55,001 bases of DNA, taken from NCBI GenBank assembly GCA_001803315.1, contig MHBQ01000005.1, positions 1 to 55,001 of the forward strand, written 5' to 3'. Below are positions 25,801 to 37,600 of the stretch, piece after piece. Each line of letters begins with the position of its first letter. Within the stretch, counting starts at the first letter, position 1. This DNA is from Lentisphaerae bacterium RIFOXYC12_FULL_60_16. Lineage in GTDB: Bacteria > Verrucomicrobiota > Kiritimatiellia > UBA8416 > YA12-FULL-60-10. The notes beneath the pieces are model-generated. The model had not been told where the DNA came from. It made no database searches and saw nothing but the letters and a program-made list of their open reading frames with translations. The position numbers and the translations under genes are program-made.

Positions 25801-28800
25801 CCGCTTGTGTTTCCGCGCGGCCGGTTACCGTCGACACGAACACCGTGCCTGAAGGCGGGGTGAAGGTGATGCCGGCCAGCGCGGTTCCAAACGATTCCGC
25901 CGCTTCGCGCATGAGCGGCGAATGGAAGGCATGTGAAACCTGCAGGGCCTTGCTTTTCACGCCGGTTTTCGCCAGGGCGTCACAAACGGCCTGCACCGCT
26001 TCCGTGATGCCGGAAAGTGTGACTGATTCCGGCGCATTGACGGCGGCGATGACCACGCCATCATGCCCGGTGAGCGCGGCGCGGACGGTTGCTTCCGGGG
26101 CAAACACCGCCGCCATGGAGCCATTCGACGGCATGCGGCCCATGGCCCGGGCCCGTGCCACCACCAAGGCCAGCATGTCCGCCACCGTCAACATGCCTGC
26201 CGCCACCGCCGCGGGATATTCCCCGATGCTGTGACCGGCGACCACATCCGGTTTAACGCCCCATGACCCCCAGAGCTTCCACAAGGCATATTCGACTGAG
26301 GCGATGACCGGCTGGGCGTTGACCGTCTGTTCCAGTTCGTCGGCGCTGCAGCCCCCGTACAGCAGGCGAAGCAGATCGACACCGTGTTGGCGGAGGATGC
26401 CGGCACATTCGTCAAGTGCCCGGGTAAACACCGGGAAGCGTTCGTAGAGTTCCCTGCCCATGTTGGGATACTGGGACCCCTGGCCGGTGAACACCATGGC
26501 GATTCGGGGTGGTACCGAGGGTTCGGGGGGCAATGGTGCGCGTTTCAACGCCTCGGCGAGGCTGTGGCGGTCGGCGCCTGAAACGGCCATCCGCCACCGG
26601 TGGTGGGTTCGTCCGGTGAGCGCGGTGAAATTGAATGATGTCAGGTCCTGGTCCGTAAGGCGCTCCAGGCTGTCGGTATAATGTTTCCGCAGGGCGTCGA
26701 GCGAGTCCGGTGACTTGGCCGAGAGGGGAAGCAGGAAGGCCGGCGGAGGGGCCGTTGGGACCGGCGGATCGGCGGGCGGCACATATTCCTCAAGGATGGC
26801 ATGGCCGTTGGTTCCGCTGAAGCCGAAGGCGCTGATACCGGCGCGCCGGATGCCGGTGGGGGGATTCCAGGGTGTGAAGGCGGTCGGTGCGATGATCGGA
26901 TACCGCGCCCAGTCAAAGCGGGTGTTCGGCGTCTTGACGTGGATGTTTGCCGGGAGCCCGCGATGCTGCATGGCGCCGATGATCTTGGCAATGCCGGTGA
27001 CGGCCGCCGCCGGTTCGAGGTGTCCGATGTTCGCCTTGACCGAGCCGATCATCAGGGGATTGTCGGAGGAACGGCCGGGGGTATACGCCTCCGCGAGCGA
27101 CTGGATCTCGATCGAGTCGCCGAGCGCGGTTCCCGTGCCGTGTCCTTCCACGTAGGAAACATCGCCGGGGGCCAGCCCGGCATCCGCGAGGGCATCCGCG
27201 ATGACGCGCTGTTGGGCGAGCCCGTTGGGAGCGGTGAGACCGTTGCTCTTGCCGTCCTGGTTGATGGCGGTGCCGCGGATCAGCGCCAGGATCGGGTCGC
27301 CGTTGCGTTCGGCGTCGGACAGGCGCTTGAGCACCAGCATCACGCAACCTTCGCCGCGGCCGTATCCGTCGGCGCCGTCGTCGAAAGCCTTGCTGCGTCC
27401 GTCGGGGCTTACGGCGCCGAGCTTGGTGAAGGCCACATGCAGGTCGGGAATCAGCATCAGGTTGACGCCGCCCACGACCGCGGTGTCCGATTCGCCTTCG
27501 CGGAGGCTGCGGCAGGCGCAGTGCAGCGCCACCAGGGAGGATGAGCAGGCGGTGTCGACGGTGAAACAGGGGCCATGGAAATCATAGAGGTAGGACAGCC
27601 GTCCGGCCGCACCGGAGAAGGTGGTTCCCGTGAGGGAATACGCGTCGATGAGGTCACGGCGGTAGCTGTCGCGGTGGGCGTGGGAATAGTCGATGCTCGA
27701 CATGCCGATGAAGACGCCGGTCCGGGTGTTCCGGAGCGTGGTGATATCCAGGCCGGCGCGCTCGAACGCCTCCCACATGACTTCAAGGAGCAGGCGCTGC
27801 TGGGGATCAAGCTGGCGTGCTTCGCGGGCTGAAATGCCGAAGAAGGGCGCGTCGAACTGGTCGATCGGGCAGGTCAGGAAGCCGCCTTCCCGGGTCCGGC
27901 TCATGCCGGGCGCATCGGGATCGGGATCGTAATAGCGGTCGGCATCCCACCGTTCGGGAGGAACCCGGATGACGGCGTCGACGCCGTTGCGGAGCAGTTT
28001 CCAGAGGGATTCGGGATCGTGTGCGCCGCCGGGAAGCCGGCAGGCGACTCCCACGATGGCCAGGGGTTCCTTGCGGGGGATGGCGTGGGGTGTTCCGGCT
28101 GTGACGGCCGGTGTAGCGGGTTCCGGATCGAGCTGCGAGCGGACATAACCGGCCAGCAGGGCGATGGTCGGGTAATTGTAAACCACGGTGGAGGGGAGGT
28201 TCACTCCCAGGCGGGCACAGATCGCGTTCCGAAGCTTGACGGCAAGGAGGGAGGTGACGCCCATGACCACGAAAGCCTGGTGTTCCGTCGGCGTGATGGT
28301 TCCCCCGGACAGTTCGATTAGGCAATCGGAAATCAGGCGGGAGATCATCGCCGCCGGTTTGTCGGCGCCGGCTTCGCGGAGGTGTGACGGGATGGCCGGG
28401 GTCGGGTCGGCGGGATGTTTTGTGGTACGGGGAATGGCCGGACCGGGTTCCAGCACGGACAATGCTTCGGCGATGAGCGGGGCTGATGGTTCGTTGCGAC
28501 GCATGAGTGCGGCGGTATGAACCGTCCGTTGCGAAGCGCGTGCGCCATCCATGATCGCGTCCTGGAGTACGGCGTGCGGAGCGATTTCCAGGAAGATGCC
28601 GGCCCCGCCGGAAAGGGCCGACTCCACGGCCGCCGCGAATGCCACCGGCTGGCGGATATGGGCGCGCCAGTAGGCGGCGTTGAAATCTCCCGGTTTCGCG
28701 GGGCCCCCGCGCAGTGATGAGTAGACCGGCCGGGCTGGCGAGGAGGGGACGATTCGTTTCAGGGACTGTTCGAAATCGTTGAGGAACGGTTCGACTGCGG

Positions 28801-29404
28801 GGGTGTGCAGCGGGGAATCGATTTTCAGCAGCCGGCAGAACACGCCGGTTGAATCGGTTATCTGCCGGATGATGGCCTGGATCGAGGCGGTGGGACCGGA
28901 GATGACAACCGCCTGGGAGCTGTTGACCACCGCAATGGTAATCTCGGGATAGGCATCGAGAAAGGGTTTCAGGTTCCCGGGGGAGAGCGACACGTGGGCC
29001 ATGGCGCCCTGGCCGGCCACGCGTTCGAGAATGCGGGCATGGCCGCATGCCACCGTGGCGGCATCTTTCATCGTCAGGATACCCGCCGCATAGGCGGCGG
29101 CAACCTCGCCGCCGCTGTGTCCCATGATGGCGGCCGGTTCGACGCCTCGTTCATGAAGCAGGTGGAACAGGCCGATTTCCACCGCGAGCACGCAGGGATG
29201 CCCACGGGATGCTTCAGCCGTATCCGTCTGATCGCGTATCATGGCGAGCGGCGAGGTGCCCGACAACGCGGTGAATGCCGCGTCGAAAGCCGTGACCCCT
29301 TTAAGGAAAGACGGTTCAGATTCCAGCAGATCCGTTCCCATGCCGGGCCATTGGGTGCCGATCCCGGAGAAAACGAAAACCGGTTTCAAGTATGATTTAT
29401 GCAC
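22814..29404 (-). CDS. Modular type I polyketide synthase, loading AT-ACP plus KS-AT-DH-KR-ACP
   Basis: 2,196 aa from GTG 29404, which has GGGAG five bases upstream; a TTG five codons earlier is possible. Loading AT: about 8-310, Ser97 in GHSGGE. First ACP: about 350-425, Ser385 in [10 protein letters not shown]: about 446-875, Cys620, His755, His795. AT: about 965-1300, Ser1059 in GHSIGE, HAFH 1158-1161, so malonyl-type. DH: about 1325-1605, His1358 in [10 protein letters not shown] and Asp1524 in DSIIQ. KR: about 1820-2005, [11 protein letters not shown] 1913-1915 (B-type), Tyr1970. Last ACP: Ser2133. The C-terminal tail [13 protein letters not shown] is a docking helix. The module should give an alpha,beta-unsaturated chain extended by two carbons. 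It is transcribed with the KS-AT gene. No methyltransferase or enoyl reductase. Confidence 0.95.
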   Translation of the reverse strand: MHKSYLKPVFVFSGIGTQWPGMGTDLLESEPSFLKGVTAFDAAFTALSGTSPLAMIRDQTDTAEASRGHPCVLAVEIGLFHLLHERGVEPAAIMGHSGGEVAAAYAAGILTMKDAATVACGHARILERVAGQGAMAHVSLSPGNLKPFLDAYPEITIAVVNSSQAVVISGPTASIQAIIRQITDSTGVFCRLLKIDSPLHTPAVEPFLNDFEQSLKRIVPSSPARPVYSSLRGGPAKPGDFNAAYWRAHIRQPVAFAAAVESALSGGAGIFLEIAPHAVLQDAIMDGARASQRTVHTAALMRRNEPSAPLIAEALSVLEPGPAIPRTTKHPADPTPAIPSHLREAGADKPAAMISRLISDCLIELSGGTITPTEHQAFVVMGVTSLLAVKLRNAICARLGVNLPSTVVYNYPTIALLAGYVRSQLDPEPATPAVTAGTPHAIPRKEPLAIVGVACRLPGGAHDPESLWKLLRNGVDAVIRVPPERWDADRYYDPDPDAPGMSRTREGGFLTCPIDQFDAPFFGISAREARQLDPQQRLLLEVMWEAFERAGLDITTLRNTRTGVFIGMSSIDYSHAHRDSYRRDLIDAYSLTGTTFSGAAGRLSYLYDFHGPCFTVDTACSSSLVALHCACRSLREGESDTAVVGGVNLMLIPDLHVAFTKLGAVSPDGRSKAFDDGADGYGRGEGCVMLVLKRLSDAERNGDPILALIRGTAINQDGKSNGLTAPNGLAQQRVIADALADAGLAPGDVSYVEGHGTGTALGDSIEIQSLAEAYTPGRSSDNPLMIGSVKANIGHLEPAAAVTGIAKIIGAMQHRGLPANIHVKTPNTRFDWARYPIIAPTAFTPWNPPTGIRRAGISAFGFSGTNGHAILEEYVPPADPPVPTAPPPAFLLPLSAKSPDSLDALRKHYTDSLERLTDQDLTSFNFTALTGRTHHRWRMAVSGADRHSLAEALKRAPLPPEPSVPPRIAMVFTGQGSQYPNMGRELYERFPVFTRALDECAGILRQHGVDLLRLLYGGCSADELEQTVNAQPVIASVEYALWKLWGSWGVKPDVVAGHSIGEYPAAVAAGMLTVADMLALVVARARAMGRMPSNGSMAAVFAPEATVRAALTGHDGVVIAAVNAPESVTLSGITEAVQAVCDALAKTGVKSKALQVSHAFHSPLMREAAESFGTALAGITFTPPSGTVFVSTVTGRAETQAVTTPAYWVNQILQPVRFADAVAHIAGICPVVLEAGGTAALSGLIRQSAAENILAVSSLSPKAGAGSTMFEAAARLYAAGIDLDGAGIYQPFPCRKIELPTYPFDRKSYWMPVHNEPPTGSANTHPVLGLRLDSPALNGAVVFESVFDDKGPAFLHEHIIYGKPISPAAGHLAMLFAAIRELWGSPVSELRNIDFLAPLVVSSGTPRRVQLILESTRDTTSAFRLVSRADTAREWTVHCAGTLVRTAGARPDAASTSIHPDPAMKPVARDAFYRTFVNAGYNIGPGFQRIEAIHATDGEALCRVAIRQGHPAERGHVVYPGAVDSIIQTGLPGFMHTYMNDLLNNGATIVPMHIENVRLWRDFPADVICRSQSTRVAETAVSFHIRVMAPDGDPVMEMDGLMMRQTDRQTLYRSLETDAGDWLYARDWVQAPAPATDGTGELIVIQSGTGPLASLIHARRGGILLKAGDPTVPEALESAVGRGLKTILFAHDAGAEASPVDPADHAIDAGMIFVETAARLIKQDLNATLWLVTRGSTGPDATDAGLAGSSLWGAAMSLAAEDPLHAGGLLDTDLTDVSIALASGMIGATTGHPFGAIRNGQYQALRLVRPVARFEAPPLRADRTYLVTGGGGALGLQVAQRLAEKGAGAIVLAGRSGAAPEAVAKLKAAGPSGCRIESVRCDIADANDVTRLLRFIDDTLPPLAGVFHAAGVLDDATLPEMSREKYRRVMQAKAHGAWLLHQATANRSLDWFVLFSSAAALLGSAGQSNYAAANWMLNALAEGRHRAGLPALAIGWGPWAGSGMAAGDNKGTRLAANGILELESARALDAMEKAAGTGNPVVGVMAMDWDRFIQTRTALHGDYLAAFTAKPAADTAAPTAETSRLAQILQSPGPDQRDHLEETLAGIAARTLGFTDTTRIVTRQPLMEQGFDSLMAVEIRNHLMKETGVKLPASFLFSHPTIEKIAHWFIAQAAPQPGPSEPAVNNLLDEIDSLLK

Positions 29405-29748
29405 ACGAACTCCCGGCAATACAGAGGAACAGGCGGAAAATTGATGGTTCAGGTGGTTGGGAGAGGCCGTACCGGCACAAACCAGTGTGAATAAGTGTTT
29501 TCAAGGCAACATCCCTGCCACTCCATATATCGTGTGATCCCGGTCTGGAACGTACGGCGAAACCCGTGCTATATGGTTCAGCCCGCAAACCGGTTGCGAC
29601 AAATATGGATATACGTTGGGGTGTCCGGAGTCAAGACGCAAGCTGGATCGGTTGGTTTCCGGGGTTGAACCGGCCCGCGTGCCGCCCGGGCGTATCCATT
29701 TTTTCTTGCCCCTACCGGACCCCCTGCGGCATACTTCGCCTGCTTTTG
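29405..29748. other. Intergenic region upstream of the PKS operon and tRNA
   Basis: About 340 bp that must contain the promoters of the minus-strand PKS operon and of the plus-strand tRNA. No convincing -35/-10 pair, repeat or small gene was identified. Confidence 0.5.
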
Positions 29749-29833
<85 letters not shown>

Positions 29834-29976
29834 TTTCTTCATGAACATCCAGCTTAACGAGGTCATTACCGGAATCGAGCCGTGACCGGCTGCCTATGCG
29901 CTTCTTGGATCGGATGGTCGATATCTCTACAGGCGAGCCTGTCGACCGGGTGATATTCGACCATGCAACCGCCGGG

Positions 29977-30450
29977 TTAAAAAGGCAGTTCATCACCGCC
30001 ACCGGAGGGTGGCGCCGGACTGCCACCACCACCTCCTCCTCCCCCCGAATCGCCGCCAGTGGTTACCGTGATGACTTCTTCCGATGCGTCATCGTTTCCC
30101 GATGAGGGGGCGGAAACGGGGCTCGTTGCGACGGTGATCGGCTCGTCGGTGGTCGAGGAAGCAGGCTGGCCGTCTCCACCGCCGCCGCTTCCAGCAACCG
30201 CTGCCGTAAGACCCATGGTAACGATGGCGAATCCCCATTCCGGAGGATTGTCCGGCCACATTTCTTCATACCAGGGCAATGCGAGTTTTATTCCCTCCAC
30301 CCGTTGACCGCGGTATTGGAGGACTCCATTCCGATCATAGGCAAGTTCGCTCAGGTCGGGATTCATGACGAGACCCGTCGCGCATCCCGTACCGAGAAAT
30401 GTGGTTGCCATGACGAGCAGGGTGATAGTAATCGTTACAGCCTTTTGCAT
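29977..30450 (-). CDS. Small lipoprotein with Gly/Ser-rich tail
   Basis: 157 aa. An N-terminal signal with hydrophobic core and lipobox LGTGC (Cys22) predicts a lipid-anchored envelope protein. Residues about 25-85 form a short folded part (LSELAYDRNGVLQYRGQRVEGIKLALPWYEEMWPD in outline), followed by a low-complexity tail rich in Gly, Ser and Pro ending in GGGDELPF. No family was recognised. It is encoded just downstream of, and in the same direction as, the HEAT-like and protease genes, 85 bp away, and may belong to the same envelope unit; that is inference. Confidence 0.75.
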   Translation of the reverse strand: MQKAVTITITLLVMATTFLGTGCATGLVMNPDLSELAYDRNGVLQYRGQRVEGIKLALPWYEEMWPDNPPEWGFAIVTMGLTAAVAGSGGGGDGQPASSTTDEPITVATSPVSAPSSGNDDASEEVITVTTGGDSGGGGGGGGSPAPPSGGGDELPF

Positions 30451-30535
30451 GACCGGTCTCCTTCCCGAAGAAATTCAATTCGATGCCTATTGCCAAAATC
30501 GCCCAGCCATGGCGCCCCCATGGGACACCAGTGAA

Positions 30536-31606
30536 TCAGAAACATAATTCATGTCTTCCCATAACGACGGCGCCGGAATTTTCCCCTGTTTCTCCGGTTG
30601 TGGAATGCGCGGCGAGGGTCGTTTCAACCGCCCGCAGCAAATCGGGATGATCCGCGGAAACCGCCATGTTGGACAGCGCGGTGTCGACGCGGACGCCCGT
30701 ATGGGTCTGGAGCGCGGAAACAGCCGCCACGCGGGTCGGTGGGGGAAGGTTGATGTCGAGGGCCGCGTGCAGGAGGGATTCCTGCGCAAACGCGGACCGT
30801 ATCAGGGGAATAACGGCCAGAGCCAACCCGGCGGATGGATCGTTGCGCAGGGAAACTCCGACCAGAAAATCGCAGGCTTCGGCGGTTCCGATTCCGGCCA
30901 TGGCAAACGCCGCCGATACCTTCAGTTCGGGCACGGTGGTGTGATCGAAGACATCCATCAGGGCCTGGACTTCGGAAATATCCGTTCGATAGACCATCAA
31001 GGCGAGTTCGGTTTCATACGGGAGCGCTTCACGGGATGCTTCTTCGATCGCGAGACTAAGCGAAAGCGTGGTCTCGGGTCCGCTCAGTATACTCAGCAAC
31101 CAGGCCGCCTGTTGCCGGAGCGGTCCGGGCCCGACCGCATTCAAGGCGGCGACCAGCCATTGCGGGACGGATGGATTCCGACATTCCGCGAAGACGGACA
31201 GGTATGGTTGGGTCCGTTCACTGGACGGGTCCAGGGTGAGCATTTTTCCAAGAACCCGGGCAAGCGATCGCGGATCGCCGGCCTGGATAAGCCGGCGCAT
31301 CGCCTCGATCTCGATTGCGGGATCGCCACAGTTCAACGGTTCTGACAGGAAGGTCATCGGGTCGAGCCCTGGTTCGGGGAGGAACGTGGGATCGGGCGAT
31401 TGGGGCGAATCGCCGGCCGCCGGAGTGACGGGGGCGGTTCGGTCCGGAAGGCTCGCGGGAATGGACGGCGGATCGGGTCTGATCGGTTGTCGGTGCGTTT
31501 CCGTCCGGGTCCCCGGGGAGGCGCCGGGAACCGTAGCGATCAACCAGCCGGTGGCGGCGATCGCCAGGGATAATCCGGCGAATGAAAGGCTCTGTTTGGT
31601 TGTCAT
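30536..31606 (-). CDS. Exported HEAT-repeat-like protein
   Basis: 356 aa. The N-terminus (MTTKQSLSFAGLSLAIAATGWLIATV) is a signal peptide or anchor, followed by a Pro-rich linker to about residue 85. The rest is helical and repetitive in the manner of HEAT repeats: EIEAMRRLIQAGDPRSLARV, LRQQAAWLLSILSG, ELKVSAAFAMAGIGTAEACD, TRVAAVSALQTHTG. It starts 7 bp after the protease gene stop, so the two are co-transcribed. The frame is open further upstream inside the protease gene, but the signal peptide fixes the start. A binding or scaffolding partner for the protease is plausible but not shown. Confidence 0.7.
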   Translation of the reverse strand: MTTKQSLSFAGLSLAIAATGWLIATVPGASPGTRTETHRQPIRPDPPSIPASLPDRTAPVTPAAGDSPQSPDPTFLPEPGLDPMTFLSEPLNCGDPAIEIEAMRRLIQAGDPRSLARVLGKMLTLDPSSERTQPYLSVFAECRNPSVPQWLVAALNAVGPGPLRQQAAWLLSILSGPETTLSLSLAIEEASREALPYETELALMVYRTDISEVQALMDVFDHTTVPELKVSAAFAMAGIGTAEACDFLVGVSLRNDPSAGLALAVIPLIRSAFAQESLLHAALDINLPPPTRVAAVSALQTHTGVRVDTALSNMAVSADHPDLLRAVETTLAAHSTTGETGENSGAVVMGRHELCF

Positions 31607-31613
31607 GTTTCGC

Positions 31614-34600
31614 TCAGGGTACGATCGTTCGTTCGATAAATCGGCCATACATCCCGTTGAACAATGCCGGCGCCGGGTCGACGCCGGCGGGAATGTTGCC
31701 GGCCATCCAGGACGCGTCGGCGAGTCCCTGTTGCATGTCCAGGAAATAGATCTGTTGGACGCCGGCTTCGTCCGGCACGGTGAGCTGGGTCCGGAAGGTG
31801 TATTCGATCGCGTAGGTGCTGCCGATATGCCAGCTACTGTACTGGCTCCGGACCAGGGTTCCGGTTGCCTGGAGGAGCACGCGTTTGTCGGCAAGATTCA
31901 GGAGGAACAGCTTTGAATAGATGGGAGCATAACTCAGCACGGTCCATTCGCAGGCGATGGTGTCTCCGACCGGCCAGTTCCCGAGGGGAACATCAATGGC
32001 CGTGATGGTTCCACCGGACCGCATCAGGGCCTGCTGGCTGGATTCAAAGGGATTGTCCATATCCGTGAAGCTGGCATCCGACACGGGGTTGGCGTTGGAG
32101 CCTCCGCCCACGATCGTCCGGGTGATGAGTTTGCTCTGGACGGGATCGGGTCGCGGATCGACTCCATCCGGGACGACCGCAGACATGTACAGGGTCCCAT
32201 CCATCTGGGCGTGGTTGAACCAGATGCTGAGATCGCCGGCATTGGTGGGAACCACGAAGGCACACTGGTAGGAATAGACCATGGCGTTCCGGCCGGCAAT
32301 GTTCCAGGGGCTGACCTGTGAACCGGCATACGTAGCGTTCTTGAAGAGGTACCACCCCTGGGTCTTCGACCCGGTTCCCAGGCGGCCCCGGAGCGGAACA
32401 TAGGAAAGCGCCTTCCACTGGACCGTGACCGAACTGCCGGGAACCAGGTTGTCGGGGAACGTGATTTCCTGGACCAGCGCCCCGGAAAACAACAGGTCGT
32501 TGTAACGCGCATCCAGGGAGCGGGTAATGGTGATGGTATCGCCGAGTTGACGTCCCGCGACATCCTGGGCAGTGATCGTTATCGCGTTATTCCCGCTGTA
32601 AAGCGGCATGCCGACAAAGCTCCAGTCCGCCGCCACCGGGCAGATGTCGGAAGCGATGTGACGGTTGTTCACGATGGACAGGTTGGTTACCGCCGCATGG
32701 GCGGCCAGGGTACCCGCCAGGTCCACGGATGAATTGGTGGTGGTGAAGGTGGAGGCCGCGGTGGGGGACGTAATCGTGAGGTTGACGGCGGGGATGACGG
32801 CCGGGTCCAGCGGGTTGCTTCCGGAAAGGACTTCGATCGGATCCGGGTAGTTGTCGCCATCGGTGTCGCCGACGTGGGGGTTGGTGGAATACAGGTATTC
32901 CTGCAGGTTGTTCAACCCGTCGCCGTCGGGATCGCCGGCGGCATCATTGACCAGCCGGTTGAGGCCATGGGTCATTTCCCATGCATCGGGTATTCCGTCT
33001 CCATCCGTGTCCAGGGAAACGTGGAGGAACTCGTAGGCCCCCATGTCCGGGGTGGAGATTCCATCCAGGTCGCCGTCGAGCGGCCGGGGGCGCCCGTCAA
33101 GGTCGGCCGCGATGCCGGTCCCGTTGGTGGCGGTATCGACACCGGGAGATCCCGGGAGCAGGCGATAATCGGGAGCGTTCGTGTCGACGAACATCGGGGG
33201 GGATGCGATGCATCCGGTTCCTCCGGGCAATCCGTTGGTCGGCGTGGTGCATACCTGCTCGAAAAGGGACCCGGCTCCGTTCGCCCGGATATTCGGGTCG
33301 TACAGCGCGGTATTGAAATACACGATGGAATTGTGGACATGGCCGCCGTTCCAAGCGTAGAGACCTCCTCCGTTATAGGTGGCGGTGTTTCCCGAGACGG
33401 TGCAATGTTGCAGGAAACCTCCCTCCTCCATGAAGATCCCTCCGCCATAGTATGCGGTCTGATTGGCCACGATCAGGCAATTGACCAGGGTTCCGGCAAA
33501 ACGAAGATAAACGCCCCCTCCGCGCTCGTCCGCTTGACAGGATCGTACGACGCAGTTGGAAAGGGTCCCGCCACCGTCCAGGTAGGCGCCCCCTCCATAC
33601 ACCTCCCGGTCATCTCCCGTGGCCACGGTGTGTCCATTGGTCAACGTGAAGCCGGACAACACGGCCCCTTTCACGAGGTATGCGCACCGGACCGCGGAGG
33701 GTCCCAGGGGGCCGTTCCCGCGGATGAAGGTCCATGCAGGCCCGTTGATGGAACGGACCAGCAGGGGTTTATACATGCCGATACGCGAGACGAGGGAACC
33801 CTGCGCGTATCCGCCGGTATCGTACGTTCCGTTGGTCACCAGGATGGTTCCGCCTTGTTGAGCGGCATCGATGGCGGATTGAAGGTTGGTGGCCGCCGTG
33901 GCCCAGGAACCGAATGGGGGCACATGCCCGCCCGCCGGCGAGACATAGAGGGGGCTGGACGACACCCGTACCGTGACGGTCGCAGCCGCTCCGGCGGGGA
34001 AATCCGTATTATAGGCGGTCAGGATGACCGGGTAACTGCCCGGCGCCGGCCATGACAGGGAAATCTGCGCCAGATTTGTAATCGGTGGGCCCCCGGCAAA
34101 ATCCCATACAAAATGGGAAGGTCTGCCGGTGATGAAGGCGTTGAATTCGGTCGCGTAACCTGGGGAAACATTCGTGGAATCCGCCTGTATGGATACCGTG
34201 AGGGGGCCGGTAGCATCATTGCCGACGAACTCGTCACATCCCCTGTCGACGACGCCGTTGACGATCCGGGCGGTTTCATCGATATCGGTCCCGTCGGCAA
34301 AGGCGTTGTTTCCGGAATCGATGCAGGGAGATCCGGCCAGCAGGTGAGCATCCTGTAATCCGGATACCAACGGCGGACTGGCAATATTGCCGGCTCCGGC
34401 CTGCAATGGTAGGGCGCAGGTGGAGACGTAGACGTGTCCGGTTTGTCCGTGGTTCAGGATGTTGTCGCCGACGGCCGCCTGGTTGTAGTAGATGATGGAA
34501 TTCCGGATGTCGGCGGCATCGAGACAGTAAACGCCGCCGCCCATGCCGGCGGTGTTCCCGATGATCGTGCAGTTCCAGAAAACGCCGCCTCCCCAGAGAT

Positions 34601-37600
34601 CGGCGCCTCCCCCATAGCGGCCCGCCGAATTGCCGGCGATCAGGGAGTTATAAACGACCGCTCCACGGTTCCAGTAGAAAGATTCCACGCCCCCGCCATC
34701 GTAATCGGCGTGATTTCCGATCATCGTCGAGCCGTACAGGGTTCCACCTTCCCAACATTCGACGCCACCGCCATATCCCCCGCTCCGGTTATCCCGGATC
34801 AGGCAGTTGGTCAATGTTCCACCGCCCCAACAGTCGGCGCCGCCCCCGTAATATAAAGCGGTGTTCTCCAGGATCTCGCAGGCGGAGGCCGTTCCCCCGC
34901 CATCGAATTCGATTCCGCCTCCCCCATACGCGGTGTTGTTGCCGATCGCGCATTGCGATGCCAGGCCGTCCTGCGCGAAATAAATGCCGCCCCCGTAATC
35001 GCTTGCCGTGTTGGAATGGACGAGGCTGTTACGGATTTCACCGTCGGAAAGGTAGGCTCCCCCGCCGTGGGGCGCCGCGCCATGAACCAGGGTGAATCCA
35101 TCCGCGAGCGCCGCCGCGGTGATGGCGAGACATCGCCGGACATCCTTTCCGTCGATCCGCGCCGCGAGGGGCCCACGAAGGCTTTTCAGGGTCATGGGCC
35201 GGTTCAGTTCCACGGTTTCCGTGTCGTAGGTTCCATCGTCGACCAGGATGACGTTTCCGGTGGAAGCGGCCCCCAGTGCGGCGTTGATGTTCGTGGCGGC
35301 CGTTGCCCAGGATGAATAGGGCCAAAGATGGGTTCCAGCCGTGGAAACATAATTGGTATTGGAAGAAGGGCCGTAGCGGGTTATGACAACCGACTCATGG
35401 TCCGCAAACCCGTACGCGTTGATTCCGAAGACATGGATCGTATTGATGCCCTGCGCGTCGGACAACGTAACCGCCGGGGCAGTCCAGGAATTGGTTGCCG
35501 TAAAGGCGTGCGCATCCCCGGTGGCGTCATTGGATACGATCATGGAAACGTTGACGTTTCCGTTATTGATGCCGGATACGGCGATGTTGGTCGAACTAAA
35601 CGGCACCGGAGAAGGCGGCGTGAGGATCCGGATGTCGAGTCCCAGCACGACCCGCGCGGTTGCTTCGATCGATCCGCCGCCGGAGGGATCGGCATAGGAT
35701 GCCCGGAGCAGGGTACCGTGCATCCCTTCCAGGTTGCCGTTGCCGATAATGGCGGCCCCAAACCCAACGAAAATGCCGTTGGTGAAGACATAGCCGCCAG
35801 GATCCTGGGCATGCAAGGTCAGCGTTTCCACGTCGCCATCGCTGGTGGTAAGCTGGATGTCATGCGTCGGATCCCCGGCGAATTGGGGGTCGATCAGGGT
35901 CAGGACAGCCCGGGAATCGGAGAAATATTCCGGCTTGTCGAAGCAGACGCCAAAGACGTGGTTGAGCGCCTGGAGAAGGTTGAGCCTTCCTCCGGTCACG
36001 GTTTTTCCGGCGAAGCTCCCGACCGGATCGGTATTCTCCAGGATGATGCGTTTCAATTCCGTGACGGAGAGCGCCGGATTCCGCGAAAGGAGCAGGGCGG
36101 CGACTCCGGAGCAATGCGGAGTCGCCATGGAGGTTCCGCTCCAGGACGCATAGCCGTTGCCCGGTAGAGCGCTCAGGATGGAGCTTCCCGGCGCCGCCAG
36201 ATCCACGGACGCGGCGCCGTAACACGAGAAACTGGCGAGGCTGTCGGTGCGGGTTGACGCCGCCACGGCGATGATATTGGCGTTGGTGTAGGACGACGGG
36301 TAGTGCGGAGAGGCATCGTTGTCGGACCCGCTGTTGCCGGCTGCCGCGCAGAAAAGGGAATTCGACTGGTTGGCGTTTTCGATGGCATCGGACAAGGCTT
36401 GGGAATAGCCGCCGCCACCCCAACTGTTGTTCATGACCCTGGCCCCCATCCGGGCGGCGTAGCGGATGCATTCGATGGCGCCGCTGGTGTACCCGTATCC
36501 GCCCGCGGAGAGGAACTTGACTCCCATGATCCGCGCCTGCCAGCAGACACCGGCAATCCCAATGCCGTTGTTTCCCTTCCCCGCGATGGTTCCCGAGACG
36601 TGGGTTCCATGCCCGTGATCGTCCGAGGGATCCGCATCGGCGTTGTACGCATCGATGCCATGCAGGTCATCGATGTAACCGTTCCCGTCGTCGTCGATGC
36701 CGTTTGCCGGGATCTCGCCGGGATTGGTCCAGATATTGCCAACCAGATCCTCATGCGAGTAGTCCACCCCAGTGTCAACAACCGCCACGACGACATTATT
36801 CCCGACCGTCGTGTCCCAGGCTTCAGGCGCATCGAGATCGGCATCTTCCGTGCCCCCAAGCTGACCGGTATTGTTCAATCCCCAGAGTTCGTCAAAGCGG
36901 GGGTCATCCGGGATGGTCTGGTCGATCGAAACGAGGAAATCCGGCTCGGCGAAGCGGAATACAACCGGGTGGTCCTGACTCGAACGAATGGCGTCCGGCA
37001 CCGTATCCAGTGCCGGGTCATCGAAGGCAAGGAGATACGTTCCCTGATCGTCCAGGCGTGTCTGGATCCGTCCACCATTCGCTCCAACCCAGGCATGGAG
37101 TTCCGGTTCCTGGATTCCATGATTGAGTTGGACAATAATATGCCCAGCGGCCATCGCCCGGGAGGACATCAGGATTTCTTCTTTGGTGACCGGGTCAATG
37201 CGCAGGGTTTCTTCGACGCGGACCGGCGAATACTTGAGGTCAGCGGATACGAGTTTGATCCGCCGGATGACCGAATCCCGCCCGGCCGGCAGATCCCGGA
37301 CCTCCAGGATGCGCGCCGCCGGCAATTCACGAATAGGTTCAGGCCGTGGTTCGCTTAAAGAAGCGAAGGGTTTCCGATCGGTTCTGGACCTGCGACTCGT
37401 CGCCTTTTGTTCCGGCTCGGAAATGACTGTACCCATGCTGTTCGTGGGTGTTTTCAAGTGGGCAGACGCCTGTTTCGCGGGAGGGGGCGCCAATGTTAAG
37501 ACTGGCGGCGTTTTATGAATCGGTGACGACACGACCCCGCTCGTTGTCCGATTCCGGACAAACGTTACCGAAAGAACGATAATTACAAAAGTGGCCAGAC

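Noticed and set aside
22814-29404. PUFA-type or iterative fatty-acid synthase
   Set aside because: No tandem ACPs, no enoyl reductase and no FabA-like paired dehydratases; the domain order fits a loading module plus one modular extension.
33000-35300. CRISPR-like or satellite repeats
   Set aside because: The recurring G/C-rich segments encode GGG-x-Y and NC-I repeats of the beta-helix and vary in length and sequence; there are no spacers.
32874-36167. Long plus-strand frames opposite the S8 protease gene
   Set aside because: They mirror the repeat structure of the protease gene and contain no independent motifs or ribosome sites.
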